64,000 nucleotides of DNA from Microbacterium pullorum (GTDB lineage Bacteria > Actinomycetota > Actinomycetes > Actinomycetales > Microbacteriaceae), in the NCBI RefSeq assembly GCF_014836535.1, contig NZ_JACSQP010000004.1, positions 371,715 to 435,714 of the forward strand, in the 5' to 3' direction. How positions within the stretch are numbered: position 1 is the first letter of the stretch; each line of letters starts with the position of its first letter. Positions 17,070-25,549 of this stretch are shown in pieces. A program made the translations under genes and the position numbers. The notes beneath the pieces were generated by a model, which worked only from the letters and a program-made list of their open reading frames with translations, ran no database searches and was not told where the DNA came from.

Positions 17070-18248
17070 TCAGCGCAAGTAGCCGCGGCGGGCGAGACTG
17101 CGATACAGGTCGTCGATCCCCGAGACCCAGGGCGCTACCTCTTCCGAGGAGCGGACACGGTTGACGAGGGACCCGAGGCGGGGCTCCGAGATGCGCACGA
17201 CGTCATCGGTGTGGTGGGTGAACCCGCGGCCGGGTTCGCCGCGGTCTTCGACGGGTGCCAACATCGTGCCGAGGTACAGCACGAAACCGTCGGGGTACTG
17301 GTGCCGGCGCCCGATGGCCTGAGCGACGAGGTCGACCGGGTCGCGACTGATCTGAGCCATCGCGCTCTCGGCATGCATAGTGAACCCATCCATGCCTTCG
17401 ACGTCGAGACTCACGACGGCGAGGCGTACATCGTCGAGGGTGTAGCCGTCGTCGAAGAGTCGCAGCAGCGGGCCCGCTGACGCCGAGGCGTTGTTGTCTT
17501 TCGCCTCGCCGAGCAGCAGCGCGCTGCGTCCCTCGATGTCGCGCAGGTTGACGTCGTTGCCGAGCATTGCGCCCACGATGGCACCGCGCGACGACACGCA
17601 CAGCACCACTTCAGGCTCGGGGTTGCTCCACTGCGACGCTGAGGCCACGCCGACGTCGACGGCGGTGCCGACGGTCGCGAGCACCGGGGCCTTGGTGAAC
17701 AGCTCGGCGTCCGGTCCGATCCCCACCTCGAGGTATTGGCTCCACCATCCCTTCGCGATCAGCAGCTCTTTCAGTGCCATCGCCTCCGCAGAGCCGGGCC
17801 GCAAGGAGTCAATCGATCCACCGATGGTGGCGTCGATCTCCGTACGGATGGCGGCGGCGGCGCTCTTGTCGCCGCGCGCTCGCTCTTCGATCACCCGCTC
17901 GAGCATCGACACCGGAAAAGTGACGCCGGCGGCCTTCACCACGTGCAGGTCGATCGGCGACAGCAGCCAGGGAAGAGCCGCGTTGCGCGTGTCGGGCGGA
18001 GTGTTCGCGGCAATCTCTTCGAACGACCCGACGTCGGGTCCGGATGCGGCGGCCACGGCAGCAGCGGGGAGCTCGTTCTCAGTGAGCGTGCGCATCGTGG
18101 GGAACGTCGCGGTGATGTCGATCAGGCGGCCGCCACGGCAGGCCACGACTGCGGGGCCTTCGGGAAGACGAACGCGACCGACGAGGCATGCGTTCCGCGC
18201 GTCGGCGGGGAGGAGGACAGAAGGCACGGGCGGCCAGGAAGTGGTCAT
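17070..18248 (-). CDS. COG3970-type fumarylacetoacetase-fold protein, probable 2-keto-3-deoxy-pentonate dehydratase
   Basis: This 392-residue protein belongs to the large FAH subgroup used in sugar-acid oxidation. Visible parts are 'SPIDLHVVKAAGVTFPVSML', the metal-binding 'NPEPEVVLCVSSRG' and the 'GNDVNLRDIEG' loop, followed by 'LLLGEAKDNNASASAGP'. In known pathways this protein type dehydrates 2-keto-3-deoxy-arabonate or -xylonate to 2,5-dioxopentanoate, the substrate of the dehydrogenase encoded just downstream. GAGG precedes the ATG. The role is inferred from the partner gene. Confidence 0.75.
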   Translation of the reverse strand: MTTSWPPVPSVLLPADARNACLVGRVRLPEGPAVVACRGGRLIDITATFPTMRTLTENELPAAAVAAASGPDVGSFEEIAANTPPDTRNAALPWLLSPIDLHVVKAAGVTFPVSMLERVIEERARGDKSAAAAIRTEIDATIGGSIDSLRPGSAEAMALKELLIAKGWWSQYLEVGIGPDAELFTKAPVLATVGTAVDVGVASASQWSNPEPEVVLCVSSRGAIVGAMLGNDVNLRDIEGRSALLLGEAKDNNASASAGPLLRLFDDGYTLDDVRLAVVSLDVEGMDGFTMHAESAMAQISRDPVDLVAQAIGRRHQYPDGFVLYLGTMLAPVEDRGEPGRGFTHHTDDVVRISEPRLGSLVNRVRSSEEVAPWVSGIDDLYRSLARRGYLR

Positions 18249-18263
18249 GGGAGGTCCTCGGAT

Positions 18264-19046
18264 TCAGCGGCGGTGAAAGACGCCGACGCGCTTCTCGGCG
18301 AAGGCGGTGCGCCCCTCGGCGGCGTCTTCGGTGGCGAAGGCGACGGTCTGCAGGTCACGCTCGTAGCCGATGGCCTGCTCCTGCGGCATGTTGACGGCCG
18401 CACGCAGGTTGGCTTTCGCCGTCTCGGCGGCGATCGGCGGATGCTGGGCGATGATGGCGGCGATCTGCTGCGCACGACCCACGAGATCGCCGGGTTCGGT
18501 GAGCTCTGACACGAGCCCCCAGCGCAGCGCGGTTTCCGCGTCGATCGGATTCCCCGTCATCAGCATCAGAGCCGCGTTGGACGAGCCTGCCGCCTGAGAC
18601 AGGAACGCCGCCATTCCGCCGCCGCCGATCCAGCCGAGCTTGATCTCGGGGGCGGCGAACGACGCCGTTCGCGACGCGATGCGGATATCGCAGCTCATCG
18701 CCGTCTCGAGACCCCCTCCGAAGGCGAAGCCGTTCACGGCCGCGATCACCGGCTTGCGTGCGGCGCGGATCGCATCGCAGTAGTCGGTGCGATTGCGAAA
18801 CTCCCACGGCGTGGCGTACTTGTCGAGCGTGCCGATGTCCGAGCCTGCGCAGAACGAACGTTCCCCGGCGCCGGTCACGACGATCGCGCGGATCTCGTCG
18901 GCGGCATCGGCCCCCTCGATCAGCTCGACGAGGGCATCGGACATCTCAGGGGTCACCGCGTTGAGCTTCGCGGGGCGGCTGAGGGTGATCGTGGCGACCG
19001 CGCCCTCGACGTCGTAGCCGATGTTCTCGTTTGGCGAGGTGTTCAT
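18264..19046 (-). CDS. Crotonase family protein (enoyl-CoA hydratase/isomerase-like)
   Basis: This 260-residue protein has the crotonase fold: 'AGSDIGTLDKY' and 'NGFAFGGGLETAMSCDIRIAS' form the CoA site and oxyanion hole. The first catalytic Glu is present in 'FAAPEIKLGW'. The second Glu of true hydratases, expected just before 'LMLMTG', is replaced by Ala/Leu. A racemase, isomerase or CaiD-like dehydratase is therefore as likely as a hydratase. The ATG overlaps the stop of the solute-binding-like gene. It belongs with the class III CoA-transferase encoded two genes upstream, which would supply its CoA thioester substrate. Confidence 0.75.
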   Translation of the reverse strand: MNTSPNENIGYDVEGAVATITLSRPAKLNAVTPEMSDALVELIEGADAADEIRAIVVTGAGERSFCAGSDIGTLDKYATPWEFRNRTDYCDAIRAARKPVIAAVNGFAFGGGLETAMSCDIRIASRTASFAAPEIKLGWIGGGGMAAFLSQAAGSSNAALMLMTGNPIDAETALRWGLVSELTEPGDLVGRAQQIAAIIAQHPPIAAETAKANLRAAVNMPQEQAIGYERDLQTVAFATEDAAEGRTAFAEKRVGVFHRR

Positions 19047-20188
19047 GCGATTGTCCTTTCAGCGGGAGACGAGGCGCCCAGGCGGTCGAACTCCACGTCG
19101 AGGTGAGAGAGCGTGTGGTCAGGGTCGGCGTCACCGAGAATGGCAGCCCGCACCAGTGCGGAGGCAGCGGACTGGAACGCGATGAATCCGTCGACGCGGG
19201 GACGCACCCATGCGCTCTCGATGGTGGCGAGTGTTCGGCGGTAGAAGTTTCCGGCCGCAGCATTGACCGTGGGGTCGGTCCATGCGTCCCGGCGCGACGG
19301 CTGACCTGCGTGCTGCGGGATGAATGACCGCTGCGCATCCGGCTCGAGCAGGCCACGCAGATGCGTGAGAAGATCGTCGCCCATCTCACGACGCGCCGAG
19401 AGCGCGAAGCCGGTGCCACCGATCGTCGAGCCGCGGTGGCCGTCCGGCCCTGCCGGCGCGTCGTCGAACACGAGCGGGTCCTGTCCGGTCGCATACGTGA
19501 CGTACCCGTAGATCAACGGGATGTAGGCGATGTCACGCTCCGTGCGCATCCGCTCGAGCAGACCGATCGGGTTCTGCGCAGTCGTGCCCTTCGGCATGCG
19601 TTCGGCGATCCCCCGCAGCAGCTCGAGCGCGGCGATCCCGGTCGAGCGGTGGACGAATCCGCTCCCGGGGTCCACGCTGCCGGGCGCCCCCATCGCCGCG
19701 CACAGCGACGCGAACGAGAGGAAGGCATGAGGGCCCGCGAGGCTCAGTGCTACGGGGACCTCATCCGCGAGCCTGTCGACGTCCTGCCAGCTCTGCGGCG
19801 ACCGGGTCACACGCTCCGGTGCGCGAACGGCGACCTGGGTGGCCGCATCCAGGGGCAGTGCCCACAGTCGATTCGCCATACGGTAGGACTCGATGCTCGG
19901 TCCCACCGACGCCTCGTCGAGGCCGGCGAGCCAGTGCGGGTCGAACAGCTCGTCCAACGGTTGCAGTGAGTCCTGCGCAAGCGCCTCGCCGAGGTGCGGA
20001 TGGTCGAGCACGATCACGTCGTACCGGGCCGCGGTCGCGGCGATGGGCGCCGACTCGAAACCTTCGAGCGACTGCACGTCCCACTCGATGAGCGGCTCGC
20101 CGGTGGCGGTGATCGCGCCGGCGGCGGCTCTCTCGAGGGCCAGTCTGCCGCGCGGGTGATCCCACGTGAGGCCTCGGTAGCGGGCCAT
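19043..20188 (-). CDS. Solute-binding-protein-like protein without signal peptide
   Basis: This 381-residue protein has a bacterial extracellular solute-binding fold ('YRGLTWDHPRGRLALERAA', 'WALPLDAATQVAVRAPERV', 'GGTGFALSARREMGD'), but it begins directly with the mature fold. No hydrophobic leader or lipobox is present, so it should stay in the cytoplasm. The ATG at 20188 overlaps the TGA of the CoA-transferase by one base; a GTG just before it is possible. No permease is beside it. I recall similar genes next to CaiB- and CaiD-type genes in other actinobacteria, but their function is unknown to me. Confidence 0.65.
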   Translation of the reverse strand: MARYRGLTWDHPRGRLALERAAAGAITATGEPLIEWDVQSLEGFESAPIAATAARYDVIVLDHPHLGEALAQDSLQPLDELFDPHWLAGLDEASVGPSIESYRMANRLWALPLDAATQVAVRAPERVTRSPQSWQDVDRLADEVPVALSLAGPHAFLSFASLCAAMGAPGSVDPGSGFVHRSTGIAALELLRGIAERMPKGTTAQNPIGLLERMRTERDIAYIPLIYGYVTYATGQDPLVFDDAPAGPDGHRGSTIGGTGFALSARREMGDDLLTHLRGLLEPDAQRSFIPQHAGQPSRRDAWTDPTVNAAAGNFYRRTLATIESAWVRPRVDGFIAFQSAASALVRAAILGDADPDHTLSHLDVEFDRLGASSPAERTIA

Positions 20189-21408
20189 CACGGCTCCACG
20201 GGAACCGGCATCCCGACGGCGGCACCGGTGTCGAGAAGCTGATCGATGCGCTCGGTCGTGAGTCCCGCCTGCGCGAGTACCTCACGCGTGTGCTCTCCCA
20301 CGAGCGGAGCACCGCGGTAGATCTGCGGGGGTGTGGCCGAGAAGCGGTACGGGAACCCAGGCGTCTTCACTCGGCCCTCGGTCGGGTGGTCGTACTCGAT
20401 GAACGTGCCGTTGTGTGCGATCTGAGGGTCTGCCACGAGGTCGGCGTAGTCGAGCACCGGACCCACCCAGATACCGGCCGACCCCAGCACATCGAGCCAA
20501 TGCGCGGTGGCCTTTTCGCTCAGCTTGGCCGCGGTGAGCGCGTGCACCTCGTCGCGACGGGTCCAGCCCTCGACTTCGCTGCTCCACCCCTCGAACATGG
20601 GCTCGCCGATGAGCGGTCCCAGCTGACGCAGATCGGCGAATGCCAGCGCGAGATACCCGTCGCTCGTGGCGAACACCCCATATGGAGCGCGAATGAAGAC
20701 GTGCGCGTGCGGTTGGCCCGAGCGTTGCTGTGCCTTGCCGCCGATGGTGAACACCGACAGCTCCTGCATCTGCAGAGTCGTGAGGGCGTCGAGCATGTTC
20801 ACGGTGACGAGTTGCCCCTCACCCGTGCGCTCGCGGTGAAGGAGCGCCGCGAGCACTCCCTCGAACGCGGTCGATGCGGTGATGGCGTCGGCGAGATACT
20901 GGCCGGCGGGTGTGGGCTCGTCGCCGTCGCGGCCCGCCGAGAACATCGCGCCCGACATCGCTTGCAGAAGCAGGTCCTGGCCGGGCCGGTCGCGATAGGG
21001 CCCGTCCTCGCCGTACCCCGAGATAGAGACATAGACGAGCGAAGGATTGACAGCGCGCAGCGATTCGTAGTCCACGCCGAGGCGCGCAGCGACACCCGGA
21101 CGATAGTTCTGCAGGAAGACGTCGGCGCTTCGCACCAGTTCGAGCAGCGCCTCCCGGCCGCCGTCGCTCTTGAGATCGAGGGCGACGGACCGCTTGTTGC
21201 GGTTGAGGGAGAGGAAAGAGACGTTGATCTCGTTGCCCTGTGCGCCACCCGCGGCTGCGAACCTCTGCCATTCGCCGACAGTCGGCTCCACCTTGATCAC
21301 GTCGGCGCCCAGGTCGCCCAGGCGCTGCGCGGCGAACGGACCCGCCATGGCGATCGAACAGTCGAGGACGGTGTAGCCCTCGAGTACGGCGGCGTGGGAT
21401 CCGGTCAT
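20188..21408 (-). CDS. Class III (CaiB/BaiF) CoA-transferase
   Basis: This 406-residue enzyme moves CoA between acids. It has 'GYTVLDCSIAMAGPFAAQRLGDLGADVIKVEP' (family N-terminus, quoted in part: 'PFAAQRLGDLGADVIKVEP') and 'FLSLNRNKRSVALDLKS'. The catalytic Asp is in 'RPGQDLLLQAMSG'. The C-terminal 'GAPLVGEHTREVL' ending is typical. The ATG at 21408 overlaps the stop of the oxidoreductase gene; longer readings are antisense-like. With the crotonase-like gene it would activate and transform an organic acid, perhaps a product of the sugar-acid pathway. The substrate is unknown. Confidence 0.85.
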   Translation of the reverse strand: MTGSHAAVLEGYTVLDCSIAMAGPFAAQRLGDLGADVIKVEPTVGEWQRFAAAGGAQGNEINVSFLSLNRNKRSVALDLKSDGGREALLELVRSADVFLQNYRPGVAARLGVDYESLRAVNPSLVYVSISGYGEDGPYRDRPGQDLLLQAMSGAMFSAGRDGDEPTPAGQYLADAITASTAFEGVLAALLHRERTGEGQLVTVNMLDALTTLQMQELSVFTIGGKAQQRSGQPHAHVFIRAPYGVFATSDGYLALAFADLRQLGPLIGEPMFEGWSSEVEGWTRRDEVHALTAAKLSEKATAHWLDVLGSAGIWVGPVLDYADLVADPQIAHNGTFIEYDHPTEGRVKTPGFPYRFSATPPQIYRGAPLVGEHTREVLAQAGLTTERIDQLLDTGAAVGMPVPVEP

Positions 21409-22481
21409 GACACAGGTTCCTTGTTCTGCACCGCGATCTCGGTGCCTCCGGCCGCGCTGCTGCGCAGCATGGCGTCGATGAGTTCGATCGATCGGGCGGC
21501 GACGTCCGCCGTCGAGTTGTTCTCTGTACTCCTGCCGAGGATCAGATCGATGAAGCGGTTCGGCGGCTCGATGCACTCGTACTCGCCTGCCCCCTCGGGG
21601 ATGTCGATGTTCCACTCCTGGCCGTCGTGGCGGCGCACGCTCACGCGTTCGCGCTCGGTGTCGAGCAGCAGCACGCCCTCTGACCCGAAGACCCGGATGT
21701 CGACCTGGTAGCTGCTGCCGTCCGGGAGTGAGGCTGCCCCCGACACGGTGCCCAGTGCACCGCCGCTGAAACCGACCACGGCTGCGTCGTAGAGGTCCAC
21801 GGCAGAGCCGGCGGTCGAGACTTTGGCCGTCACGGTTTCGGCGCGCAGATCATCGAACAACCAGAACAACAAGGCACTCGAATGAGTGATCTGCCCGTGC
21901 GCGTATCCGCCGCCCTTGGAAGGCGTCTGCCACGTGCGCGGGTCGGGGCCGGATGTCTGCGAGTCCCACAGCCGCCGAATGTGATTGGTGTCGCCGGCGA
22001 ACAGGCCCAGCGTCGGCGACGCCATGTGGCACAGGGCGTACTGCACCTGCCCGATGTGCCCGGCATCCACCAGTCTTTTGGCCTCGACCGTGAACGGTTT
22101 GTAATTCCAGCCATAGGGCGCGAGGAAGACCACGCCCCGTTCGCGCACGCGGCGCTCGAGGTCCCATCCCTGTTCGGCAGAGAGCGTCACCGGCTTCTCG
22201 ACGAGCACGTGGAGCCCTCGCTCGATCGCCTGCACCGCCTGTGCGTAGTGGAGGTCATGCGGGGTCGTGATGACCACGGCATCGAGATCCTGAGCGAGGA
22301 GTTCATCGTAGTTCTCGGTGGCCATCCCGAAACCGAACTGCTCGCGGACACGCTCGAGCTCGGGGCCGATCCCGCACACCCCGACGAGCTCGACGTCCTC
22401 CCTCGCCGCGAAGATCGGGAAGTGGTTGCTCGTCGCCCACCATCCGGCACCGACGGCTCCCAGGCGCACCTTGCCACTCAT
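21405..22481 (-). CDS. Gfo/Idh/MocA family oxidoreductase
   Basis: This 358-residue NAD(P)-dependent sugar or inositol dehydrogenase-like protein has the nucleotide site 'GAVGAGWWATSNHFP' and the catalytic motif 'GLHVLVEKPVT' (Glu-Lys-Pro). It uses 4-base overlaps with the genes on both sides. The C-terminal beta-sheet domain includes 'GGGYAHGQITHSSALLFWL', where the His is a usual catalytic position. It may oxidise a sugar or cyclitol feeding the pathway. The substrate cannot be told. Confidence 0.82.
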   Translation of the reverse strand: MSGKVRLGAVGAGWWATSNHFPIFAAREDVELVGVCGIGPELERVREQFGFGMATENYDELLAQDLDAVVITTPHDLHYAQAVQAIERGLHVLVEKPVTLSAEQGWDLERRVRERGVVFLAPYGWNYKPFTVEAKRLVDAGHIGQVQYALCHMASPTLGLFAGDTNHIRRLWDSQTSGPDPRTWQTPSKGGGYAHGQITHSSALLFWLFDDLRAETVTAKVSTAGSAVDLYDAAVVGFSGGALGTVSGAASLPDGSSYQVDIRVFGSEGVLLLDTERERVSVRRHDGQEWNIDIPEGAGEYECIEPPNRFIDLILGRSTENNSTADVAARSIELIDAMLRSSAAGGTEIAVQNKEPVS

Positions 22482-23437
22482 GTCATGCTCCAGCGGCGTC
22501 GGCCGCCATCGTCCGTCGTACTCGTCAAGACGCCGCGTTCCCGCAGACGCTCGAGATTTCCGGTGACGGGAAAGATCGAATAGTCCAGCGCGCCGGCGCT
22601 CCACGGGCCCAGCTTCTTACCCGCCTGACGCACCACCTCGAGCGCGGTCAGCGGAGCACCTGCCGCGACGAGGGCGTCGGTGATGATGGCATCGATCTCG
22701 GCGACGTAATCCTCTGACTCGGCGAGGAAATCCTCGACGCCGGTTCCCTCGTGCACCGGGTAGTGGGCGGTGAGCAGCAGGTCGGCGTCGACGTCACGAA
22801 AGGCGCGGATGCTGTCGAGATAGGGCGTGGTGTCGCGATAGGTGGGCGGGAAAGCCGGGGATCCGTCTGCGAAGGGCACGGTGCGCCCCAGCGTCGCATC
22901 CCCGATCATCAGGGCGCGGTTGGCGGGGTCGTGCACCGCAACGTGGCCGGGGCTGTGCCCGGGCACGTGCATCACGGTCACCTCTCGACCGCCAAGATCG
23001 AACACCTCGCCGCCGGTCAGTGCGCGGTCGATCGGCACCAGGTCGGTCACCGATCGCAGGTAGCTCGTCGTCTCGGCCGGGTCGTCGAACCCGTCCGAGG
23101 CTCGAAACTCCCCGTATCGCTCGTCAATCAGACGCTGCACATTCTCGACGAGCGGCTGATCATCGAGATGGGCGAGGATCTGTACGTGCGCAAGCGCGGT
23201 CTTCAACGCTCCGTTGCCGCCGGTGTGATCGAAGTCGCAATGGGTGTTGATCGCCCAGGCGAGCTTCTCAGGAGCAATCCCCTGCTGTGCGAGGTACGGG
23301 AGCAGAGTGCCGGTGATGCTCTCGCGGATGCCCGTGTCGACGAGTAGTGCCGAGTGCTCGCCTTCGAGCAGGTAGAGCGCGACGAAGCGCTCGCCCAGGG
23401 GCGCCTGGATGCGATGTAGTCCGGGGCGGATCTCCAT
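22478..23437 (-). CDS. Metallo-beta-lactamase fold hydrolase with variant metal motif
   Basis: This 319-residue MBL-fold protein has 'NTHCDFDHTGGN' where most relatives have HxHxDH, so the second His is replaced by Asp. Other ligands are visible in 'VMHVPGHSPGHV' and 'MIGDATLG', and a late His lies in 'LTAHYPVHEG'. A winged-helix-like C-terminal tail follows ('LRERGVLTSTT'). AAGGAG precedes the ATG. It could hydrolyse a lactone or thioester in this pathway. Whether the Asp variant binds two metals is uncertain. Confidence 0.78.
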   Translation of the reverse strand: MEIRPGLHRIQAPLGERFVALYLLEGEHSALLVDTGIRESITGTLLPYLAQQGIAPEKLAWAINTHCDFDHTGGNGALKTALAHVQILAHLDDQPLVENVQRLIDERYGEFRASDGFDDPAETTSYLRSVTDLVPIDRALTGGEVFDLGGREVTVMHVPGHSPGHVAVHDPANRALMIGDATLGRTVPFADGSPAFPPTYRDTTPYLDSIRAFRDVDADLLLTAHYPVHEGTGVEDFLAESEDYVAEIDAIITDALVAAGAPLTALEVVRQAGKKLGPWSAGALDYSIFPVTGNLERLRERGVLTSTTDDGGRRRWSMT

Positions 23438-23451
23438 GGAGTGTCTCCTTC

Positions 23452-23490
23452 TCAGCGTTCGACTTCAGCGCTCGACTTCAGCGCTCAACA
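23452..23490. repeat. Three tandem 13-bp units over a stop codon
   Basis: Units at 23452-23464, 23465-23477 and 23478-23490 differ at one and then three to four positions (base TCAGCGCTCGACT). On the minus strand each contains TGA; the first one read ends the dehydratase gene. The unit length is not a multiple of three. It looks like replication slippage at a gene end. Confidence 0.7.
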
Positions 23491-24629
23491 CCGTCGAGAA
23501 CGATGCGCAGCCCGGCGCGCAACGGCCGCATGTGCGGCCCGACGGGGTCTCGCCAACCGTCGCCGGTCCGCGCAGCATGAATGGCTTTCTCGTCAACGGT
23601 GATGCCGGCGCCGGGCGCGTCCGAGAGGATGATGCCCCCATCTGCGAACTCATGGTCGACGTTCACCCCGGGGGCGAAGGAGAGCTCTTGCACCTCGGTG
23701 GTCAAATGGTTGGGGATGGCGGCCATCACATGGGCCGCGGCCGGGTTCGCGTTGTAGCCCACCAAACTGAACGGCAGGTCGCGCGCTGCGGATGCGAGGG
23801 CGAGGCGGTGAGCGTGAGATACGCCCCAGATCGCGCCGGATTGCACGATGTCGGGGGCACCTGCGTCAAAGAGGCTGCGGAACTGCTCGACGCCGGTGAG
23901 ATTCTCCCCGGTGGCCACTGCCGCACGGATCGCGCTGCTCAGGCGGGCATGCCCTGCCGCATCCCAACGGCGCAGAGGTTCTTCCACCCAGATGAGATCG
24001 AATCGGCGCTCGAGCTCACGCACATAGCGAACGGCCTGCTTCAGGTTCCAGGATTCGTTCGAGTCCAGCATCAGACCTGGGCGCGACGTGTTCTCCGCGA
24101 ACACGTCGTGAATGATCTGCAGACGGCGAAGGTCGGCGTCGATGTCGAGGCCGCCCTTGAGTTTGCCGGCGACGAATCCCCGCTGCGCGAATGACGCGTA
24201 GAACGCTGCGAGCTGGTCATCGGGCAAAGCGATGTCGAGACCCGACGCGTAGCCGGGGACGAATCGATCTCGGCCACCGAGCAGCCGCCACAGCGGTTCG
24301 CCGGCGATCTTGGCTTTCAAGTCCCACAGTGCGGCATCGAAGGTGGCCAGGCCGCCGTAGGTCGCCCCGCCGTGCCCAGACTTGAACACCTGTGCCAGCA
24401 TGCGATCGAACAGAGACGAGACCGCACGCGGGTCTTCCCCTTCGATTGCAGGGAAAAGGCGATCGAGGTCGGCGTGTGAGCCGATGCCGACGCCCTCGAC
24501 TCCCTCGTCCGTCTCGATGACGACCACCGGCACCGTGGTGATGGCGTCGACGATGTGCCCGTTGGCGTCGCCGATCGCGCGCTGCCACTCGTGATGGGCC
24601 GCAAGGGTGCGGTATCCCGTGATCTTCAT
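23478..24629 (-). CDS. Mandelate racemase/muconate lactonizing family dehydratase
   Basis: This 383-residue enolase-superfamily enzyme probably dehydrates a sugar acid. Catalytic residues are intact: Lys-x-Lys in 'AGKLKGGLD', metal ligands in 'LMLDSNESW' (Asp, Asn), 'WVEEPLRRW' (Glu) and 'ATGENLTG' (Glu). The N-terminal capping domain starts 'MKITGYRTL'. GAGG sits 5 nt before the ATG at 24629; the frame stays open far upstream but overlaps the divergent regulator. It is the first gene of the long minus-strand run. It is distant from the fuconate dehydratase at 2829-4124, so another sugar acid is likely. Confidence 0.85.
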   Translation of the reverse strand: MKITGYRTLAAHHEWQRAIGDANGHIVDAITTVPVVVIETDEGVEGVGIGSHADLDRLFPAIEGEDPRAVSSLFDRMLAQVFKSGHGGATYGGLATFDAALWDLKAKIAGEPLWRLLGGRDRFVPGYASGLDIALPDDQLAAFYASFAQRGFVAGKLKGGLDIDADLRRLQIIHDVFAENTSRPGLMLDSNESWNLKQAVRYVRELERRFDLIWVEEPLRRWDAAGHARLSSAIRAAVATGENLTGVEQFRSLFDAGAPDIVQSGAIWGVSHAHRLALASAARDLPFSLVGYNANPAAAHVMAAIPNHLTTEVQELSFAPGVNVDHEFADGGIILSDAPGAGITVDEKAIHAARTGDGWRDPVGPHMRPLRAGLRIVLDGVER

Positions 24630-24661
24630 GTCAACCTCGATATGTTCACGTCCAATTGAAC

Positions 24662-24675
24662 ATACATCATATGAT
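24662..24675. promoter_or_regulatory. Operator-like palindrome between dehydratase and GntR genes
   Basis: ATCATATGAT (24666-24675) is a perfect palindrome. The longer word ATACATCATATGATT matches 15419-15433 in 12 of 15 positions. On the minus strand TATGTT (24659-24664) could be the -10 of the dehydratase operon, so a bound regulator would block it. The site lies 40 nt upstream of the GntR start as well. Confidence 0.5.
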
Positions 24676-24701
24676 TCCGCGTCGTCATGGCAACCCCCCG
24701 G

Positions 24702-24707
24702 TAGACT
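24702..24707 (+). promoter_or_regulatory. Leaderless -10 box of the GntR gene
   Basis: TAGACT fits the actinobacterial TANNNT -10 pattern and ends 7 nt before the ATG at 24715. No ribosome binding site exists between them. The transcript probably begins at or next to the start codon. Confidence 0.45.
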
Positions 24708-24714
24708 GCGGCGC

Positions 24715-25470
24715 ATGACGCTCGACTCGACGCCCCCGACCCGCGTTCTCGGGGAGGGTGCACGTACGCCCGCAAAACGACTCGGCGTGGTCGTCGTCCA
24801 TGACCTCGTCGCGGCGATCGTGACAGGGGAGGTCGCCCCGGGTGACCTCCTGCCCACCGAGTCCGAGCTGTCGAACCTGTTCGGCGTGAGCCGCACCGTC
24901 ATCCGCGAATCGATCAAGCGGATCGAGGAGAAGGGGATGGTGCGGGTCGTCCAGGGGCGTGGCACCGAAGTCACCGCGCAGAGGTCGTGGAACATCCTCG
25001 ACCACGTCGTGCTCTCGACATTGATCGAGAACGACGCAACGCTCGGCGTCCTCGACGAAGTCGCGGTGCTGCGCGCCGAGCTCGAGTCGGTGATGGCGCG
25101 TGACGCCGCAGAGCGACGTACCGAAAGTGCCGTCGAGGACCTCCACGCAGCAATGGCGCGGATGCACGCGGCGATGGAGGATCCCACGCGCTTCGGCGAC
25201 GAGGACATCGCCTTTCATGAGGTCGTCATGAAGATGTCGGGTCACATCATCGCGCGCGGTATCGCACAGCGCCTGGTGGATGAGGCACGCGAGAACTCTG
25301 CCCGGTTCCGGATCGCCACCCCCGAAGCACACCGCCTCACCGTCGAGGAGCATCAGCAGATCCTGGACGCAATCGTCGCCGGGGACGAACATGCCGCCGC
25401 CACGGCAATGCGCACGCACATTGCGGCCTCGTGGGAGCGCCGCCGCACCGCGCGCTCCGACGAGGTCTGA
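24715..25470 (+). CDS. FadR-type GntR family regulator of the second sugar locus
   Basis: This 251-residue regulator has the GntR winged helix (about residues 18-85: 'LLPTESELSNLFGVSRTVI', 'IKRIEEKGMVRVVQGRGT') and a C-terminal FCD domain with 'DIAFHEVVMKMSGH' and 'EEHQQILDAI', which carry the usual metal-binding His residues. The ATG at 24715 follows a leaderless -10 box. It lies between the two halves of the locus. Three related operator-like sites flank it, so it is the obvious local repressor. The ligand is unknown. Confidence 0.85.
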   Translation: MTLDSTPPTRVLGEGARTPAKRLGVVVVHDLVAAIVTGEVAPGDLLPTESELSNLFGVSRTVIRESIKRIEEKGMVRVVQGRGTEVTAQRSWNILDHVVLSTLIENDATLGVLDEVAVLRAELESVMARDAAERRTESAVEDLHAAMARMHAAMEDPTRFGDEDIAFHEVVMKMSGHIIARGIAQRLVDEARENSARFRIATPEAHRLTVEEHQQILDAIVAGDEHAAATAMRTHIAASWERRRTARSDEV

Positions 25471-25549
25471 CCGCGCGCGCCGCACCGATTCCGATCGCGG
25501 CGGGGGCTGCCGGGTGGCAGTGATGCCCCCGCGATTGCCGTACGACATG

